DNA of 51,293 bases, taken from positions 1-51,293 of the forward strand of contig JAGAAY010000089.1 in assembly GCA_017615065.1 (NCBI GenBank), in the 5' to 3' direction. This document shows positions 17,964-27,553 of the stretch, one piece after another. The DNA is from Bacteroidales bacterium (GTDB lineage Bacteria; Bacteroidota; Bacteroidia; Bacteroidales; UBA932). Under the pieces are notes generated by a model. That model was not told the DNA's origin, did no database searches, and saw only the letters and a list, made by a program, of their open reading frames with translations. Position 1 is the first letter of the stretch; each line of letters starts with the position of its first letter. Made by a program: the position numbers and the translations under genes.

Positions 17964-17971
17964 CAAATATA
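17964..17971 (-). promoter_or_regulatory. -7 box of ruvB promoter
   Basis: Minus-strand TATATTTG, a full TAnnTTTG match, 23 bp upstream of the ruvB start. No clear TTTG occurs 19-21 bp further upstream. Confidence 0.5.
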
Positions 17972-18008
17972 GTTCTTTTTATTTTATTGAAGATTTTGAT
18001 GATTATAC

Positions 18009-18208
18009 GCCTGTTGAAATGTTAATAAATTATATAAGTATTTAATTATTAATTATTTACATTTTAAAATAGTGTTAATTACGCTGTTGGGAAACTGTTG
18101 GAAAGATGTGAAAAAGATCAGCGGAAAAAACAGGGTTCCTTTAATTTACACTTATTAACAGGCTTATCAACAGGTTTTCAACAGGAAAAAGGCATATAAT
18201 GTTGATAA
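18009..18208. other. AT-rich region with clustered DnaA-box-like nonamers (candidate oriC)
   Basis: The ruvB-mfd gap holds repeated words close to the DnaA box TTATCCACA. Forward: TTATTAACA (18152), TTATCAACA (18164) and TTTTCAACA (18175), each followed by GG and spaced 12 and 11 bp. Reverse: TGTTGAAAT (18012), TGTTAATAA (18020), TGTTGGGAA (18085), TGTTGGAAA (18096, 11 bp later) and TGTTGATAA (18200). Between them, 18020-18080 is almost pure A/T. The gene-direction flip of the whole window is centred here. No nonamer is the exact E. coli consensus. Confidence 0.5.
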
Positions 18209-21200
18209 GTGATAAAAAAGAAGTTTTCTGCAGCGGGTTATTCCTGTCGGCCAGATGGATGGTGCTTTCCCGGGAGGCAAAAAGTGGAATGCATCTTATC
18301 GTGCTTCCTAATAAGGAAGCTGCGGAGTATTGTTCGGCCGATCTGTATAACCTCACTGAGGGAGACTGTGTCTTTTTCCTTCCCGATTCCGGAAAAAGCG
18401 TAGAACGCAGCAATTATAAATCTTCGCTCGGAGTCCAGAGAACCGCCGCCATCGGCAAAATAACAAAGGCCGAAGACGAAAGACTGTTCATAGTTTCCTA
18501 TCCCGAAGCCCTGGAGGAGAAAGTGCCGTCACCATCGGCAATGAAAAACAGCCTCATCAGGATAACCGAAGGCGAGCAGCTGCCTTATAGCAAACTGATA
18601 GACTCCCTCATCGGCGAAGGATTTGAAAGGGTCGATTTTGTCTCGTCCCCCGGCCAGTTCGCAGTGCGCGGCTCCGTCATCGACATATTCTCATATTCCC
18701 TGGATAAGCCGTACCGCATTTCATATTTCGGCGATGAGGTTGACGGCATCCATATATTCGACTGTAATACCCAGCTCTCGGTAGAAAAATGCAATGAGGC
18801 CGATATCTACCCCGACATAAGCCTTGGCGAAGATACCGGCGGAGTGTCCATTGCTTCGCTTCTTCCGTCATCGGCAAGAATCTGGCTGGACTCTTCGGAT
18901 ATGTACAAAGGAATGGATTTCTTTGCCGATCTGGCCGGATTCCACCGCATTTTCCTGGATATTCCGCTGATGAAGCAGAATGTCGATGCCGTAAAGTTCC
19001 ATATCAGCCCCCAGCCGGTATTCAACAAGAACTTCGAACTGCTTATTTCCGACATAAGGGAGAAAATAGAGAAGAACTACAAGGTTTATATCCTTGGAGA
19101 GAAGTCGTCGCAGCTGGAACGCTTAAGGTCGATAATGCTTCAGGATGAAAGTGCGCTTATGCCTGAATTTATCCAGGGGAAGACGCTTCACGCCGGTTTT
19201 ATCGACCATGACAACATGGTCTGTTACTATACCGACCACGAAATTTTCGACCGTTTCCACAGGGTTCGCCTGCGCAGGAGCGTTGAAAAGTCGGAGCAAC
19301 TCACCCTCAACGATCTATCGGCTTTCAATATCGGCGATTATATAGTCCATATCGACCATGGCGTTGGAGTATTCGGCGGCCTGGTGAAGATGAAGGACGA
19401 TAAGGGGCGCGTGCACGAGGTCGTGAAACTGATGTACCAGGATAACGATGTAGTTTTCGTTTCAGTACATTCACTGCACAAAATTTCCCGTTTCCGTTCA
19501 AAGGAAGGAGAGGCGCCGCGTATCAATAAACTTGGATCAAAGGCCTGGGCTAACCTTAAAGCAGGTGCAAAATCCCGCGTCAAGGATATTGCAAAGGATC
19601 TTATTCAACTTTATGCCCGCCGTAAGGCTTCAAAGGGGTTCGCATTCTCTGCCGATACATACCTTCAGGAAGAGCTGGAATCTTCTTTTATGTATGAAGA
19701 TACTCCGGATCAGGAAAAGGCGACAACCGCAGTAAAGCACGATATGGAGGATACACCTCCCATGGACCGTCTTATCTGTGGCGATGTTGGCTTCGGAAAG
19801 ACGGAAATAGCCATCAGGGCTGCCTTTAAAGCGGTTTCCGACAGTAAACAGGTGGTAGTACTTGTTCCTACCACAATACTTTCACTGCAGCATTACGAGA
19901 CTTTCCGCTCCCGTCTGGAGAACTTTCCCTGCACCGTTGATTACGTGAGCCGGCTGCGCTCCGCAAAGGAAATAACAGATATTAAGAAACGTCTCAAGGA
20001 GGGGAAGATCGATATACTCATCGGCACTCATAAAATACTCGGCGCCGGCTTCGAATTCAAGGATCTGGGGCTTCTGATAATCGACGAGGAGCAGAAATTC
20101 GGCGTGGCGGCCAAAGAAAAACTGCGCCAGTTAAGGACATCGGTGGATACTTTAACCCTTACAGCCACCCCTATTCCCCGCACCCTGCAGTTCTCACTTC
20201 TTGGCGCGCGCGACCTGTCGATAATCAATACTCCGCCGCCAAACCGTATTCCAATCCAGACGGAGATAATACTGTTCGATGAAAATGAAATAAAGAGCAT
20301 TATATCTTACGAACTGAACCGCGGCGGCCAGATATTCTTCCTTCACAACAAAGTTGAGGAACTGCCTGCAATTCACGATATCCTTCACAGGCTCGTTCCT
20401 GACATGAAAATATGCGTGGCTCACGGCCAAATGGAGTCCCGGGAACTGGAAAACCGTATGCTGGACTTCATGAGGGGTGAGTACGATATGCTACTCTGCA
20501 CCACTATCATCGAAAATGGTCTGGATATTCCCAACGCCAATACCATATTAATAAACGGTGCACAGAATATCGGTCTTTCAGACCTTCACCAGCTTCGCGG
20601 CCGCGTTGGACGCTCAAACAAGAAAGCTTTCTGTTATCTGATAGTGCCTCCGCTAGTTTCCATCACCGATGATGCCCGCCGCAGGCTTAAGGCTATCGAA
20701 GAGTTTTCCGATCTGGGCAGCGGCTTCAACATCGCCATGCAGGATTTGGATATCCGCGGCGCCGGCAACCTTCTCGGTGCAGAGCAAAGCGGATTCATTA
20801 CCGATATGGGCTTTGAAACGTATCAGAAGATACTTTCCGAGGCGATGGAAGAACTTGGAATGGAAACCGGCATGTCAACCCGCCAGTCCCGCGAGGCGTT
20901 TGTTGAGGACTGCACCATCGAAACAGACCAGCCTGCCCTTATCCCGGATGAATACATCGACATGACGGCTGAAAAGATCCGTATATACAAAACCCTGGAT
21001 TCAATGACATCGGACAAGGAAATCGACAGGCTGGCAAGGCAGCTGGAAGACCGTTTTGGCGCGCTTCCTCATGAGGTTTCCAATCTTCTGGATGTGGTTA
21101 AAATACGCAACCTGGGCGCTTCCATGGGATTTGAGAAGATTATTATAAAGAACGGAATGCAGATTATGTTCTTTGTGAGCAATCCGATGTCGGGGTATTA

Positions 21201-21351
21201 CAAGTCGGGCCAGTTCTCCAATATACTTGACAGGGTGAATCTCCTGCAGAACCAGTTCAAATTCAATCAGGACAACGGAAAACTGCGCGTGATAACCCGC
21301 GGGGTGGATTCCCTGGGCAAGGCTCTTGGAAATTTGAAGTTGCTTCAGTAA
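18199..21351 (+). CDS. mfd: Transcription-repair coupling factor Mfd
   Basis: Removes RNA polymerase stalled at lesions and recruits UvrA. Parts in order: UvrB-like N-terminal module (about 30-330, with FVSSPGQFAVRGSVIDIFSY), the CarD-like polymerase-interacting domain (FNIGDYIVHIDHGVGVFGGL, about 375-395), the superfamily 2 motor with Walker A CGDVGFGKTEIAIRAAF, box II DEEQKFGV, TATPIPRTLQFSLLGARDLS and HQLRGRVGRS, and a C-terminal regulatory domain. At 1,050 aa it is slightly shorter than the roughly 1,100-1,150 common in the family, mainly at the N-terminus, and the start ATG at 18199 overlaps a DnaA-box-like word. coaX follows after 11 bp. Confidence 0.96.
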   Translation: MLISDKKEVFCSGLFLSARWMVLSREAKSGMHLIVLPNKEAAEYCSADLYNLTEGDCVFFLPDSGKSVERSNYKSSLGVQRTAAIGKITKAEDERLFIVSYPEALEEKVPSPSAMKNSLIRITEGEQLPYSKLIDSLIGEGFERVDFVSSPGQFAVRGSVIDIFSYSLDKPYRISYFGDEVDGIHIFDCNTQLSVEKCNEADIYPDISLGEDTGGVSIASLLPSSARIWLDSSDMYKGMDFFADLAGFHRIFLDIPLMKQNVDAVKFHISPQPVFNKNFELLISDIREKIEKNYKVYILGEKSSQLERLRSIMLQDESALMPEFIQGKTLHAGFIDHDNMVCYYTDHEIFDRFHRVRLRRSVEKSEQLTLNDLSAFNIGDYIVHIDHGVGVFGGLVKMKDDKGRVHEVVKLMYQDNDVVFVSVHSLHKISRFRSKEGEAPRINKLGSKAWANLKAGAKSRVKDIAKDLIQLYARRKASKGFAFSADTYLQEELESSFMYEDTPDQEKATTAVKHDMEDTPPMDRLICGDVGFGKTEIAIRAAFKAVSDSKQVVVLVPTTILSLQHYETFRSRLENFPCTVDYVSRLRSAKEITDIKKRLKEGKIDILIGTHKILGAGFEFKDLGLLIIDEEQKFGVAAKEKLRQLRTSVDTLTLTATPIPRTLQFSLLGARDLSIINTPPPNRIPIQTEIILFDENEIKSIISYELNRGGQIFFLHNKVEELPAIHDILHRLVPDMKICVAHGQMESRELENRMLDFMRGEYDMLLCTTIIENGLDIPNANTILINGAQNIGLSDLHQLRGRVGRSNKKAFCYLIVPPLVSITDDARRRLKAIEEFSDLGSGFNIAMQDLDIRGAGNLLGAEQSGFITDMGFETYQKILSEAMEELGMETGMSTRQSREAFVEDCTIETDQPALIPDEYIDMTAEKIRIYKTLDSMTSDKEIDRLARQLEDRFGALPHEVSNLLDVVKIRNLGASMGFEKIIIKNGMQIMFFVSNPMSGYYKSGQFSNILDRVNLLQNQFKFNQDNGKLRVITRGVDSLGKALGNLKLLQ

Positions 21352-21356
21352 CTTTG
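21325..21356 (+). promoter_or_regulatory. Possible internal promoter for coaX
   Basis: CTTG (21325-21328), 20-bp spacer, TAACTTTG (21349-21356), a full -7 match that includes the mfd stop codon TAA. The coaX ATG at 21363 is 6 nt after the box, which again implies a leaderless or very short-leader transcript. Confidence 0.45.
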
Positions 21357-21362
21357 TAAGCT

Positions 21363-22088
21363 ATGTCAAATCTGCTGGTCGAAATAGGAAATACCGCCCT
21401 CAAGGCCGCCTGGTCGCAGGGAATGACGCTGGGAAAGACTTTCCGCTATCAGGGAGAGAAATATATGGATTTCATCCTCGGGTTAACCGCGAAGGAGAAA
21501 CCTGCTGTTTTGCTTGTATCTTCGGTTGCGGAATTACCTGCCGATGACAGGGCCGTACTGGAGGGAGAATGCACCCATCTTCTTATACTTGATCCGGGCA
21601 ACAGGGAATTCCTCGTGACCCACGGCCTTCCTTCCTATATATCATATGACAGGGCCGCATCCATCCTTGCCGCCCGTTATCTCTTCCGCGGAAAAGGATG
21701 TACGATAGTGGATTTCGGCACAACCCTCACGGTTGATTTCACAGATGATAAGGGTAATTATCGCGGTGGAAACATCTCCCTGGGCTGCCGTACAAGATTC
21801 AAGGCTTTAAACAGATATTCCCGCTCTCTGCCTCTTGTGAACACTCCTGAAGACTGCCCTCCGGTCGGCCTTTCGGAAACAGAATCCATAGAATCCGGCG
21901 TCGTGAACGGGATAGTGTTCGAGATAGAAGGATATCTTGCCAAGAACCCGGAAAATGTGGCCGTATTTACCGGCGGAGATGCGAATTATTTTGCAAAACG
22001 GATGAAAAATTCCATCTTTGCAGTTTGTAACCTCGTACTTATGGGGTTGGCATTAATAGCTGACGAATATGTCAAGAGTATTGATTAA
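21363..22088 (+). CDS. coaX: Type III pantothenate kinase
   Basis: First committed step of coenzyme A synthesis, phosphorylating pantothenate. The 241-aa protein is of the acetate/sugar-kinase fold. It starts MSNLLVEIGNTALKAAW (phosphate-1 loop with the IGNT motif), has YISYDRAASILAARYL, then DFGTTLTVDF (second phosphate motif) and GGNISLGCRTRFKALNRYS, and a C-terminal VAVFTGGDANYFAKRM adenosine motif. Type III enzymes are not inhibited by CoA as a rule. The gene overlaps the next one by 20 bp, and the order coaX, outer-membrane protein, TPR protein, lptC, PpiD-like is one I recall as common in Bacteroidales. Confidence 0.95.
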   Translation: MSNLLVEIGNTALKAAWSQGMTLGKTFRYQGEKYMDFILGLTAKEKPAVLLVSSVAELPADDRAVLEGECTHLLILDPGNREFLVTHGLPSYISYDRAASILAARYLFRGKGCTIVDFGTTLTVDFTDDKGNYRGGNISLGCRTRFKALNRYSRSLPLVNTPEDCPPVGLSETESIESGVVNGIVFEIEGYLAKNPENVAVFTGGDANYFAKRMKNSIFAVCNLVLMGLALIADEYVKSID

Positions 22089-23370
22089 AGCTTGCGCCGC
22101 GGTGGCCGGGCTGCTTTTTGCGGCTCTGGGCGCCAATGCGCAGGACAACGGAACATACAGCGGCTTTTCGCCCTATTCCGTCTACGGTGTGGGTCTCCCG
22201 CATCAGGGCGGAACGGCATACAACCGCAGTATGGGCGGGGTTGGCATAGCCGGCAGGAACAACCGTTTCATCAATATACTCAACCCTGCGTCCATCACGG
22301 CGCGCGACTCCCTCTCCTTCATGGCCGATTTCGGCCTGGACGGCCGCGCATCCATTTTCAACGACGGGCAGTACCGCAGCGGAAACAACCTGTTCAACAT
22401 AAGCGACTTCGTGATATCCTTCCCCATGTGGAGAAAATCGGCCTTCATGGTGGGTATCACCCCGTACAGCGATGTGGGCTACAAGTTCGTAACCAAGAAT
22501 TCCGATGCCGCATCCATTGCGGAAAACGGCATTTGCACGTCCACGGTAACAGGCGAAGGAAACACCTACCAGATGTTTGCCGGCGCCGCCGTAACTCTCT
22601 GGAACAGGCTTTCCCTGGGCGGCCAGTACATCTTCAATTTCGGAAGCATCGTGCGCAGCTCCACCGATGTTTATTCCAGTTCGGACGTCCTTGGGCAAAC
22701 GCAGAGCTACACGTTCCAGGTTACCGGGCATTCCTTCAAGGGCGGCCTTCAGTATGAGCAGCCCATCGGTAACGACAGGCTCACCTTAGGCGCCACCTAT
22801 CTGCTGGGAACACCAATGAATGGATATTGCACCCATTCAACCGCAAGGGTTATTTCCGGTACGAACGAAACCCCTCAGGAAGAGGAAAGCACGCTTTCCG
22901 GCCCCCGCTTCGGCAGCGAAGCCGGTTTCGGTGTCGGCTACCAGATTGCCGACAAATACCGTTTCGAACTTGATTACACCCTTTCCGACTGGCGGAATGC
23001 AGGTTTCGACGCCGTTCCAGCCCTGGCGAATGAAAATTTTTCGGCCGGGATGGGTTATTCCATAAAAGCCGGTATGGAATACACGCCCAACCGCTATGAT
23101 ATACGTTATTATATGCGCCGCGTTAGCTACCGTGCAGGTATGTATTTCGATAAGTCCTATTACGCGGTTAACGGTAAGCAAATCAATGATATAGGTATTA
23201 CCGTAGGCGCAACGTTCCCGGTGTTTCGCTGGTATAACGGCCTCACCGTGGCCCTCCAGGCCGGCCAGAGGGGAACAGCCGGTGCCGGTATGGTGAGGGA
23301 GCGTTATTTCGGTTTCAGTTTCGGCGCCAATATCTTTGATATATGGTTCCAGAAACCTCATTATGAATAG
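22069..23370 (+). CDS. Outer-membrane beta-barrel protein, function unknown
   Basis: A 433-aa protein with a signal peptide (MSRVLIKACAAVAGLLFAALGANAQ) and a body of alternating aromatic/polar strands, such as YRFELDYTLSDWRNAGF and FSAGMGYSIKAGMEYTPNRYD. The N-terminal part NGTYSGFSPYSVYGVGLPHQGGTAYNRSMGGVGIAGRN resembles the start of FadL/PorV-type outer-membrane proteins (long-chain transport superfamily). Its start codon lies 20 bp inside coaX, implying translational coupling. Placement between coaX and the TPR-lptC-foldase genes suggests an envelope role. I do not assign a substrate. Confidence 0.8.
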   Translation: MSRVLIKACAAVAGLLFAALGANAQDNGTYSGFSPYSVYGVGLPHQGGTAYNRSMGGVGIAGRNNRFINILNPASITARDSLSFMADFGLDGRASIFNDGQYRSGNNLFNISDFVISFPMWRKSAFMVGITPYSDVGYKFVTKNSDAASIAENGICTSTVTGEGNTYQMFAGAAVTLWNRLSLGGQYIFNFGSIVRSSTDVYSSSDVLGQTQSYTFQVTGHSFKGGLQYEQPIGNDRLTLGATYLLGTPMNGYCTHSTARVISGTNETPQEEESTLSGPRFGSEAGFGVGYQIADKYRFELDYTLSDWRNAGFDAVPALANENFSAGMGYSIKAGMEYTPNRYDIRYYMRRVSYRAGMYFDKSYYAVNGKQINDIGITVGATFPVFRWYNGLTVALQAGQRGTAGAGMVRERYFGFSFGANIFDIWFQKPHYE

Positions 23371-23424
23371 TTTGGAACGCTTTTTGGATTTATGGCCCTT
23401 GAACGAAAATAAAAATTTAACGAT

Positions 23425-24765
23425 ATGAAAAAGTTTGCACTATTTTTCTTCGCTTTGGCAATGATGATGTTCAGCAGCAGGGTTTCCGCACAGGAGCCCA
23501 GCGCGGAATGTCTCAAGTATATGGATTTATACTCCGTAAACTTCAAGCAGAAGCAGTACGACGATGCTCTTCCCCAGTGGAGAATGGCATACAAACTTTG
23601 CCCCAGGAACAAATGGGCAAACCTTTACATTCACGGTTCAACCCTGCTCAACAGGGAAATCAAGAAGCTCGGCAACCGCAATCCCCAGTACCGCAATGCT
23701 CTCGTGGACTCCCTGCTCACCCTGCAGGACGAGCGTCTGCAATACTTCCCTACCGGAAAGAAGGGCGGCGTCGTTGTGGACCAGAGGCCTACGATCCTTA
23801 ATAACAAGGGCCAGTACATCATCAACTTCCGCGACAGCGATCCCAAGTATCTGTACGACGAGCTCGGCGCCATCGTCAGTCAGCTCGGCAAGGATACCAA
23901 GGGCAGCATCCTGGTGAGATACATGCAGGCCTCCATCGACCTGTACAAGGCCGGAAAGCTCAAAGTTGACGATGTTCTGAACATCTATACCTCCTGCGCT
24001 GATTATCTTGCCGCCGCAGAGCCCGCCAACGACGAGGAAGCCGCCGCAATCGGTGAGGCTAAGGTTACCCTCGAGTCCGTTTTCGCGGAGAGCAACGTTG
24101 CATCCTGCGACAACCTGGTGGCTATTTTCGCTCCCCGCTACAATGCAGATCCCAACAACGTGGCCCTGGTTTCCAATATCGTCAAGCTCATGAACAGGGC
24201 GGAGTGTTTCAGCAGCGACCTTTACCTGAAGGCCGTTACCAAGATGCACAGCCTGGATCCTTCCGCTTCATCGGCATACTTCCTGTTCAAGCTGCACTCC
24301 AGCCGTGGAAACACCAACGAGGCTGTTAAATATATCGAAGAGGCTATCGCTTCCTGCGCACCCAGCGCCGGCGAAACCCTCGCACAGTACAACTATGAAC
24401 TCGCGAGCTTCGCATACAAGAACGGCCTGAAGGCCAAGTCCTATGCAGCAGCAAGGACCGCTGCGGAACTCGACCACGGCTATGCGGGCAGGGCATACAT
24501 GATAATGGGTAACCTCTGGGCCGGTACTTCCTGCGGCGGTGACGAAATCACCCGTTACGCACCCCGCTGGGCGGCATGCGACTTCTACGGAAAGGCAAAG
24601 GCCGCAGACCCGTCGCTCGCCGACGAGGCCAACCGCCAGATTTCCCGCAACAGCTATTATCCTTCGGCAGCTGACGCCTTCATGTACGGATATCACAACG
24701 GTCAGTCCTACACCGTATCCTGCGGTGGTATGACGGCCACCACCACCATAAGGCTCTCCAGGTAA
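23425..24765 (+). CDS. Periplasmic TPR-repeat protein
   Basis: A 446-aa secreted protein: signal peptide MKKFALFFFALAMMMFSSRVSAQ, then helical tetratricopeptide-like repeats. Examples are CLKYMDLYSVNFKQKQYDDALPQWRMAYKLCP (about residues 31-60), AYFLFKLHSSRGNTNEAVKYIEEAIASCAP and YAAARTAAELDHGYAGRAYMIMGNLWAG near the C-terminus. No catalytic motif is visible. It precedes lptC by 3 bp and follows the barrel protein by 54 bp, so the three probably form one envelope-biogenesis transcript. TPR proteins usually act as scaffolds; its partner is unknown. Confidence 0.85.
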   Translation: MKKFALFFFALAMMMFSSRVSAQEPSAECLKYMDLYSVNFKQKQYDDALPQWRMAYKLCPRNKWANLYIHGSTLLNREIKKLGNRNPQYRNALVDSLLTLQDERLQYFPTGKKGGVVVDQRPTILNNKGQYIINFRDSDPKYLYDELGAIVSQLGKDTKGSILVRYMQASIDLYKAGKLKVDDVLNIYTSCADYLAAAEPANDEEAAAIGEAKVTLESVFAESNVASCDNLVAIFAPRYNADPNNVALVSNIVKLMNRAECFSSDLYLKAVTKMHSLDPSASSAYFLFKLHSSRGNTNEAVKYIEEAIASCAPSAGETLAQYNYELASFAYKNGLKAKSYAAARTAAELDHGYAGRAYMIMGNLWAGTSCGGDEITRYAPRWAACDFYGKAKAADPSLADEANRQISRNSYYPSAADAFMYGYHNGQSYTVSCGGMTATTTIRLSR

Positions 24766-24768
24766 GGA

Positions 24769-25401
24769 ATGTTTCTTCGGAAGAATACTATACGTGCGAT
24801 GGCAACCGCTGCGGCGGTTGCTTTCGTCGTATTTTCGTGCAAGGGAAAACTGTCTGAAGCCGACCGCCTGAACCTGGACGAAACGCCCCTGCAGAGGGTT
24901 ACCGGAATGTTCTATGTGCAAACTGAAAACGGTATCCTGCAGATGAGGGTTGAGGCCCCGGTAATGGAGGTTTACGAGAAAGACACGTGCTCCTATGACC
25001 TGTTTCCGGAGGGGCTGTCGGTGTTCGGATATGCCGAGGACGGCTCGCTGGAAACCATAATCCGCTCGAACAAGGCGCGCCACGACAAATCAAAGGTCAG
25101 CGGCGACGAGCACTGGTCGGCATTCGGTCACGTGGTGGTGAAAAACGTGATGAAGGGAGAGACCATGGAAACAGACACAATTTACTGGGACCAGGGAAAG
25201 AAGGAAATCTACACACAGTGCTATGTGAAGATGTATTCTCCCAACGGTTTCATGCAGGGATACGGCATGCGCTCGGACGATATGGCCCGCAATGCAATCA
25301 TTCATCAGCCGTTCGACAGTTACGGCGTAGTGGTGCAGGATTCTACCGAAGTTCTGATAGATTCGGCTAATTTTATCGGCCCTTTGTTAAAAAAGAGGTG
25401 A
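24769..25401 (+). CDS. lptC: LptC-like LPS export periplasmic component
   Basis: The 210-aa protein belongs to the LptC/DUF1239 family, which passes lipopolysaccharide from the LptBFG transporter to the LptA bridge. The N-terminus MFLRKNTIRAMATAAAVAFVVFSC has a lipobox with Cys24, as is common in Bacteroidota LptC, where the protein is a lipoprotein rather than a membrane-anchored protein. The jelly-roll segments GILQMRVEAPVMEVYE, YDLFPEGLSVFGYAEDG and ETIIRSNKARHDKSKV are typical, as is the TDTIYWDQGKKEIYT element. Neighbouring foldase and TPR genes fit a shared envelope role. Confidence 0.88.
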   Translation: MFLRKNTIRAMATAAAVAFVVFSCKGKLSEADRLNLDETPLQRVTGMFYVQTENGILQMRVEAPVMEVYEKDTCSYDLFPEGLSVFGYAEDGSLETIIRSNKARHDKSKVSGDEHWSAFGHVVVKNVMKGETMETDTIYWDQGKKEIYTQCYVKMYSPNGFMQGYGMRSDDMARNAIIHQPFDSYGVVVQDSTEVLIDSANFIGPLLKKR

Positions 25402-25465
25402 TTTTTCGGAAAAAATAGCTATCTTCGCACCCTTATTCGAAAAAATTAAAAAATTAGATAACAAA

Positions 25466-27544
25466 ATGGCAGTTTTAGAGAAAATGCGCGGATGGGGAAT
25501 TGTGCTCTCAATTCTCGTGGCTGTTCCCCTCCTCATGTTTGTCATCGACCCCAGCCAGGTGATGCAGACAATCCAGTCGACTTCGTCTAAATATGATGTT
25601 GGAAAGATTGGTGGACAGAAGGTTACATATACCGATTTCCAGAATGACGTGGACCGTTTCACCAAGATCGGTGAGGTTCTCGGCGGCGGTGTAACAGGTG
25701 AGCAGCAGCAGAAGCAGGCCCGCGAGGCCGCATGGCAGGAGCTCATCGACCGCAATCTTTTCGTGAAGAACGCCCGTGCCGCAGGCATCAACGTCGGCAA
25801 GGACGAAATGCACGACCTGATCAACGGCGATATGGTTTCTCCCATCGTTGCCGGTCTGTTCAGTGACGAAACCGGCAGTTTCTCCAACGATGTGTTCCTG
25901 GGATTCCTGGAGCAGGTGGAAATGGACGAGACAGGCCGTCTGGGCATGGTTTGGAATTACCTTCAGAATTCCGTGAACACCAGCCAGTACTATCAGAAGT
26001 ACAATGCGCTCTTCACGGCATCGGCATACCAGAACGCCCTGGAGCTCAACGCCATGATTGCGGAGAACAACAATACCGCAAACGTGGAGTTCGTGATGGT
26101 TCCCCTTTCCTTCATGCAGCAGGACAGCACCGTGGTGGTTTCCAACAGCGAAATCAAGAAGTTCTACAACGCGAACAAGGACAGGATGTTCAAGCAGATT
26201 GCCAGCCGCGAGGTGGAATATGTCGTGTTCGAGGTCAAGCCTTCGGACGAAGACATCGCCGAACAGAACAACAGCTTCGCTTCACTCTGGGATGAGTTCT
26301 CCACAACCGAGAACCTGCGTTCCTTCCTCCAGCTGAATTCCGACAAGTCGTATTCCGACCGTTGGTACAAGGCCGGCGAGCTCAATTCCGTGAGCGGTGA
26401 GGTGGAGGAGTTCGTGGCTTCCCACACCACCGGCACATCGCCCGTCATCATGTCCGGCAACACCCTGTATGCCGCCCGCATCATCGGCCAGGCACAGGTT
26501 CCGGATTCCGTACAGGTGCGCCACATCATGCTTCGCGCCGACCAGAGGGCTCTTGCCGACAGCATCCTTTCCGTGGTCAAGCCCGGAAACTTCGAGGAGC
26601 TTGCAGGAAAGTACTCCCTGGACCAGAACAACCGCTTTGACGGGGAGCTCGGCAACCTTGGATGGATGACCCAGAACAACCTCCTCCCCGGTTTCGAGGC
26701 GGCCTTCACGGCAAAGGCACACGCTCCGTTCATCGCCACCACCGACTACGGTATCCACGTGGTTGAGGTGACGAAGACCAGCGCTCCCATCGCCAAGAAG
26801 CAGGTTGCAATCTTCCAGAAGGAGATTGTTCCCAGCAGCGCAACCCATAACACCACTTACAATCAGGCAAGCCGTTTTGCCGCTATCGCCGGTGGTAAGC
26901 TGGATAATTTCCAGGCCGCACAGGATTCTTCCAGGATGTATGCCCACCCCATGACAATCACGGAGGCTACGGAGTCCTATGGTGCTATCAGCCATGCAAA
27001 GGAAATCACCCGCTGGGCATTCGACAACAGGGCAGGAAAGGTATCCAACGTGATTACCGTAGACAACAAGTATTTCTTCGTGGTTGCCGTCAAGGAAGCC
27101 ACCAAGGAAGGCTACATGCCCCTGCAGAAAGTTGCCGCCGACATCCAGAGCCGCCTGTATTCCGAAAAGTACGCCCAGAAGCGTGCTTCCGAAATTGCCG
27201 CCGAAATCGAAGGCCTCACTTCCCTTGAAGCGATTGCAGAGAAACTTGAGACTTCCGTGAGCACCCAAAACGACGTGGCGTTCTCGTCCATGGCGTCCCG
27301 CTCCCTGGATCCCAAGTTCCTTGGCGCCATCGCCTCTGCAAAGGACGGCGAGATCTGCGGTCCCGTGGCCGGCTCCTACGGAGTGTATGTGTTCCGCGTG
27401 ACGGAGCGCAACACCGGAGCTTATTACACGGAGGACGACGCCCGCTCTTATCAGCGTCAGCTCATGTCCTACACTTCACAGATGATTCTCCCCATCATGA
27501 TGGAAGAGGCCGACGTGAAGGACAACCGTGCAAGATTTTATTAG
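25466..27544 (+). CDS. PpiD/SurA-type peptidyl-prolyl isomerase
   Basis: A 692-aa periplasmic foldase anchored to the inner membrane. It starts with one transmembrane helix ([21 protein letters not shown], about 6-27), then a SurA_N-like helical region (about 40-150; [14 protein letters not shown] and [15 protein letters not shown]), a parvulin domain at about 350-440 ([38 protein letters not shown]), and a second, degenerate parvulin-like region near the end ([18 protein letters not shown]). It assists folding of exported proteins. It follows lptC by 64 bp with a possible -7 box TATCTTCG near 25421, so it may be transcribed separately. Confidence 0.92.
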   Translation: MAVLEKMRGWGIVLSILVAVPLLMFVIDPSQVMQTIQSTSSKYDVGKIGGQKVTYTDFQNDVDRFTKIGEVLGGGVTGEQQQKQAREAAWQELIDRNLFVKNARAAGINVGKDEMHDLINGDMVSPIVAGLFSDETGSFSNDVFLGFLEQVEMDETGRLGMVWNYLQNSVNTSQYYQKYNALFTASAYQNALELNAMIAENNNTANVEFVMVPLSFMQQDSTVVVSNSEIKKFYNANKDRMFKQIASREVEYVVFEVKPSDEDIAEQNNSFASLWDEFSTTENLRSFLQLNSDKSYSDRWYKAGELNSVSGEVEEFVASHTTGTSPVIMSGNTLYAARIIGQAQVPDSVQVRHIMLRADQRALADSILSVVKPGNFEELAGKYSLDQNNRFDGELGNLGWMTQNNLLPGFEAAFTAKAHAPFIATTDYGIHVVEVTKTSAPIAKKQVAIFQKEIVPSSATHNTTYNQASRFAAIAGGKLDNFQAAQDSSRMYAHPMTITEATESYGAISHAKEITRWAFDNRAGKVSNVITVDNKYFFVVAVKEATKEGYMPLQKVAADIQSRLYSEKYAQKRASEIAAEIEGLTSLEAIAEKLETSVSTQNDVAFSSMASRSLDPKFLGAIASAKDGEICGPVAGSYGVYVFRVTERNTGAYYTEDDARSYQRQLMSYTSQMILPIMMEEADVKDNRARFY

Positions 27545-27553
27545 TAGAAGGCT

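Noticed and set aside
18009..18208. Intrinsic terminator or small RNA in the ruvB-mfd gap
   Set aside because: I found no stable stem followed by a T-run; the repeats are direct and inverted nonamers, not a hairpin.
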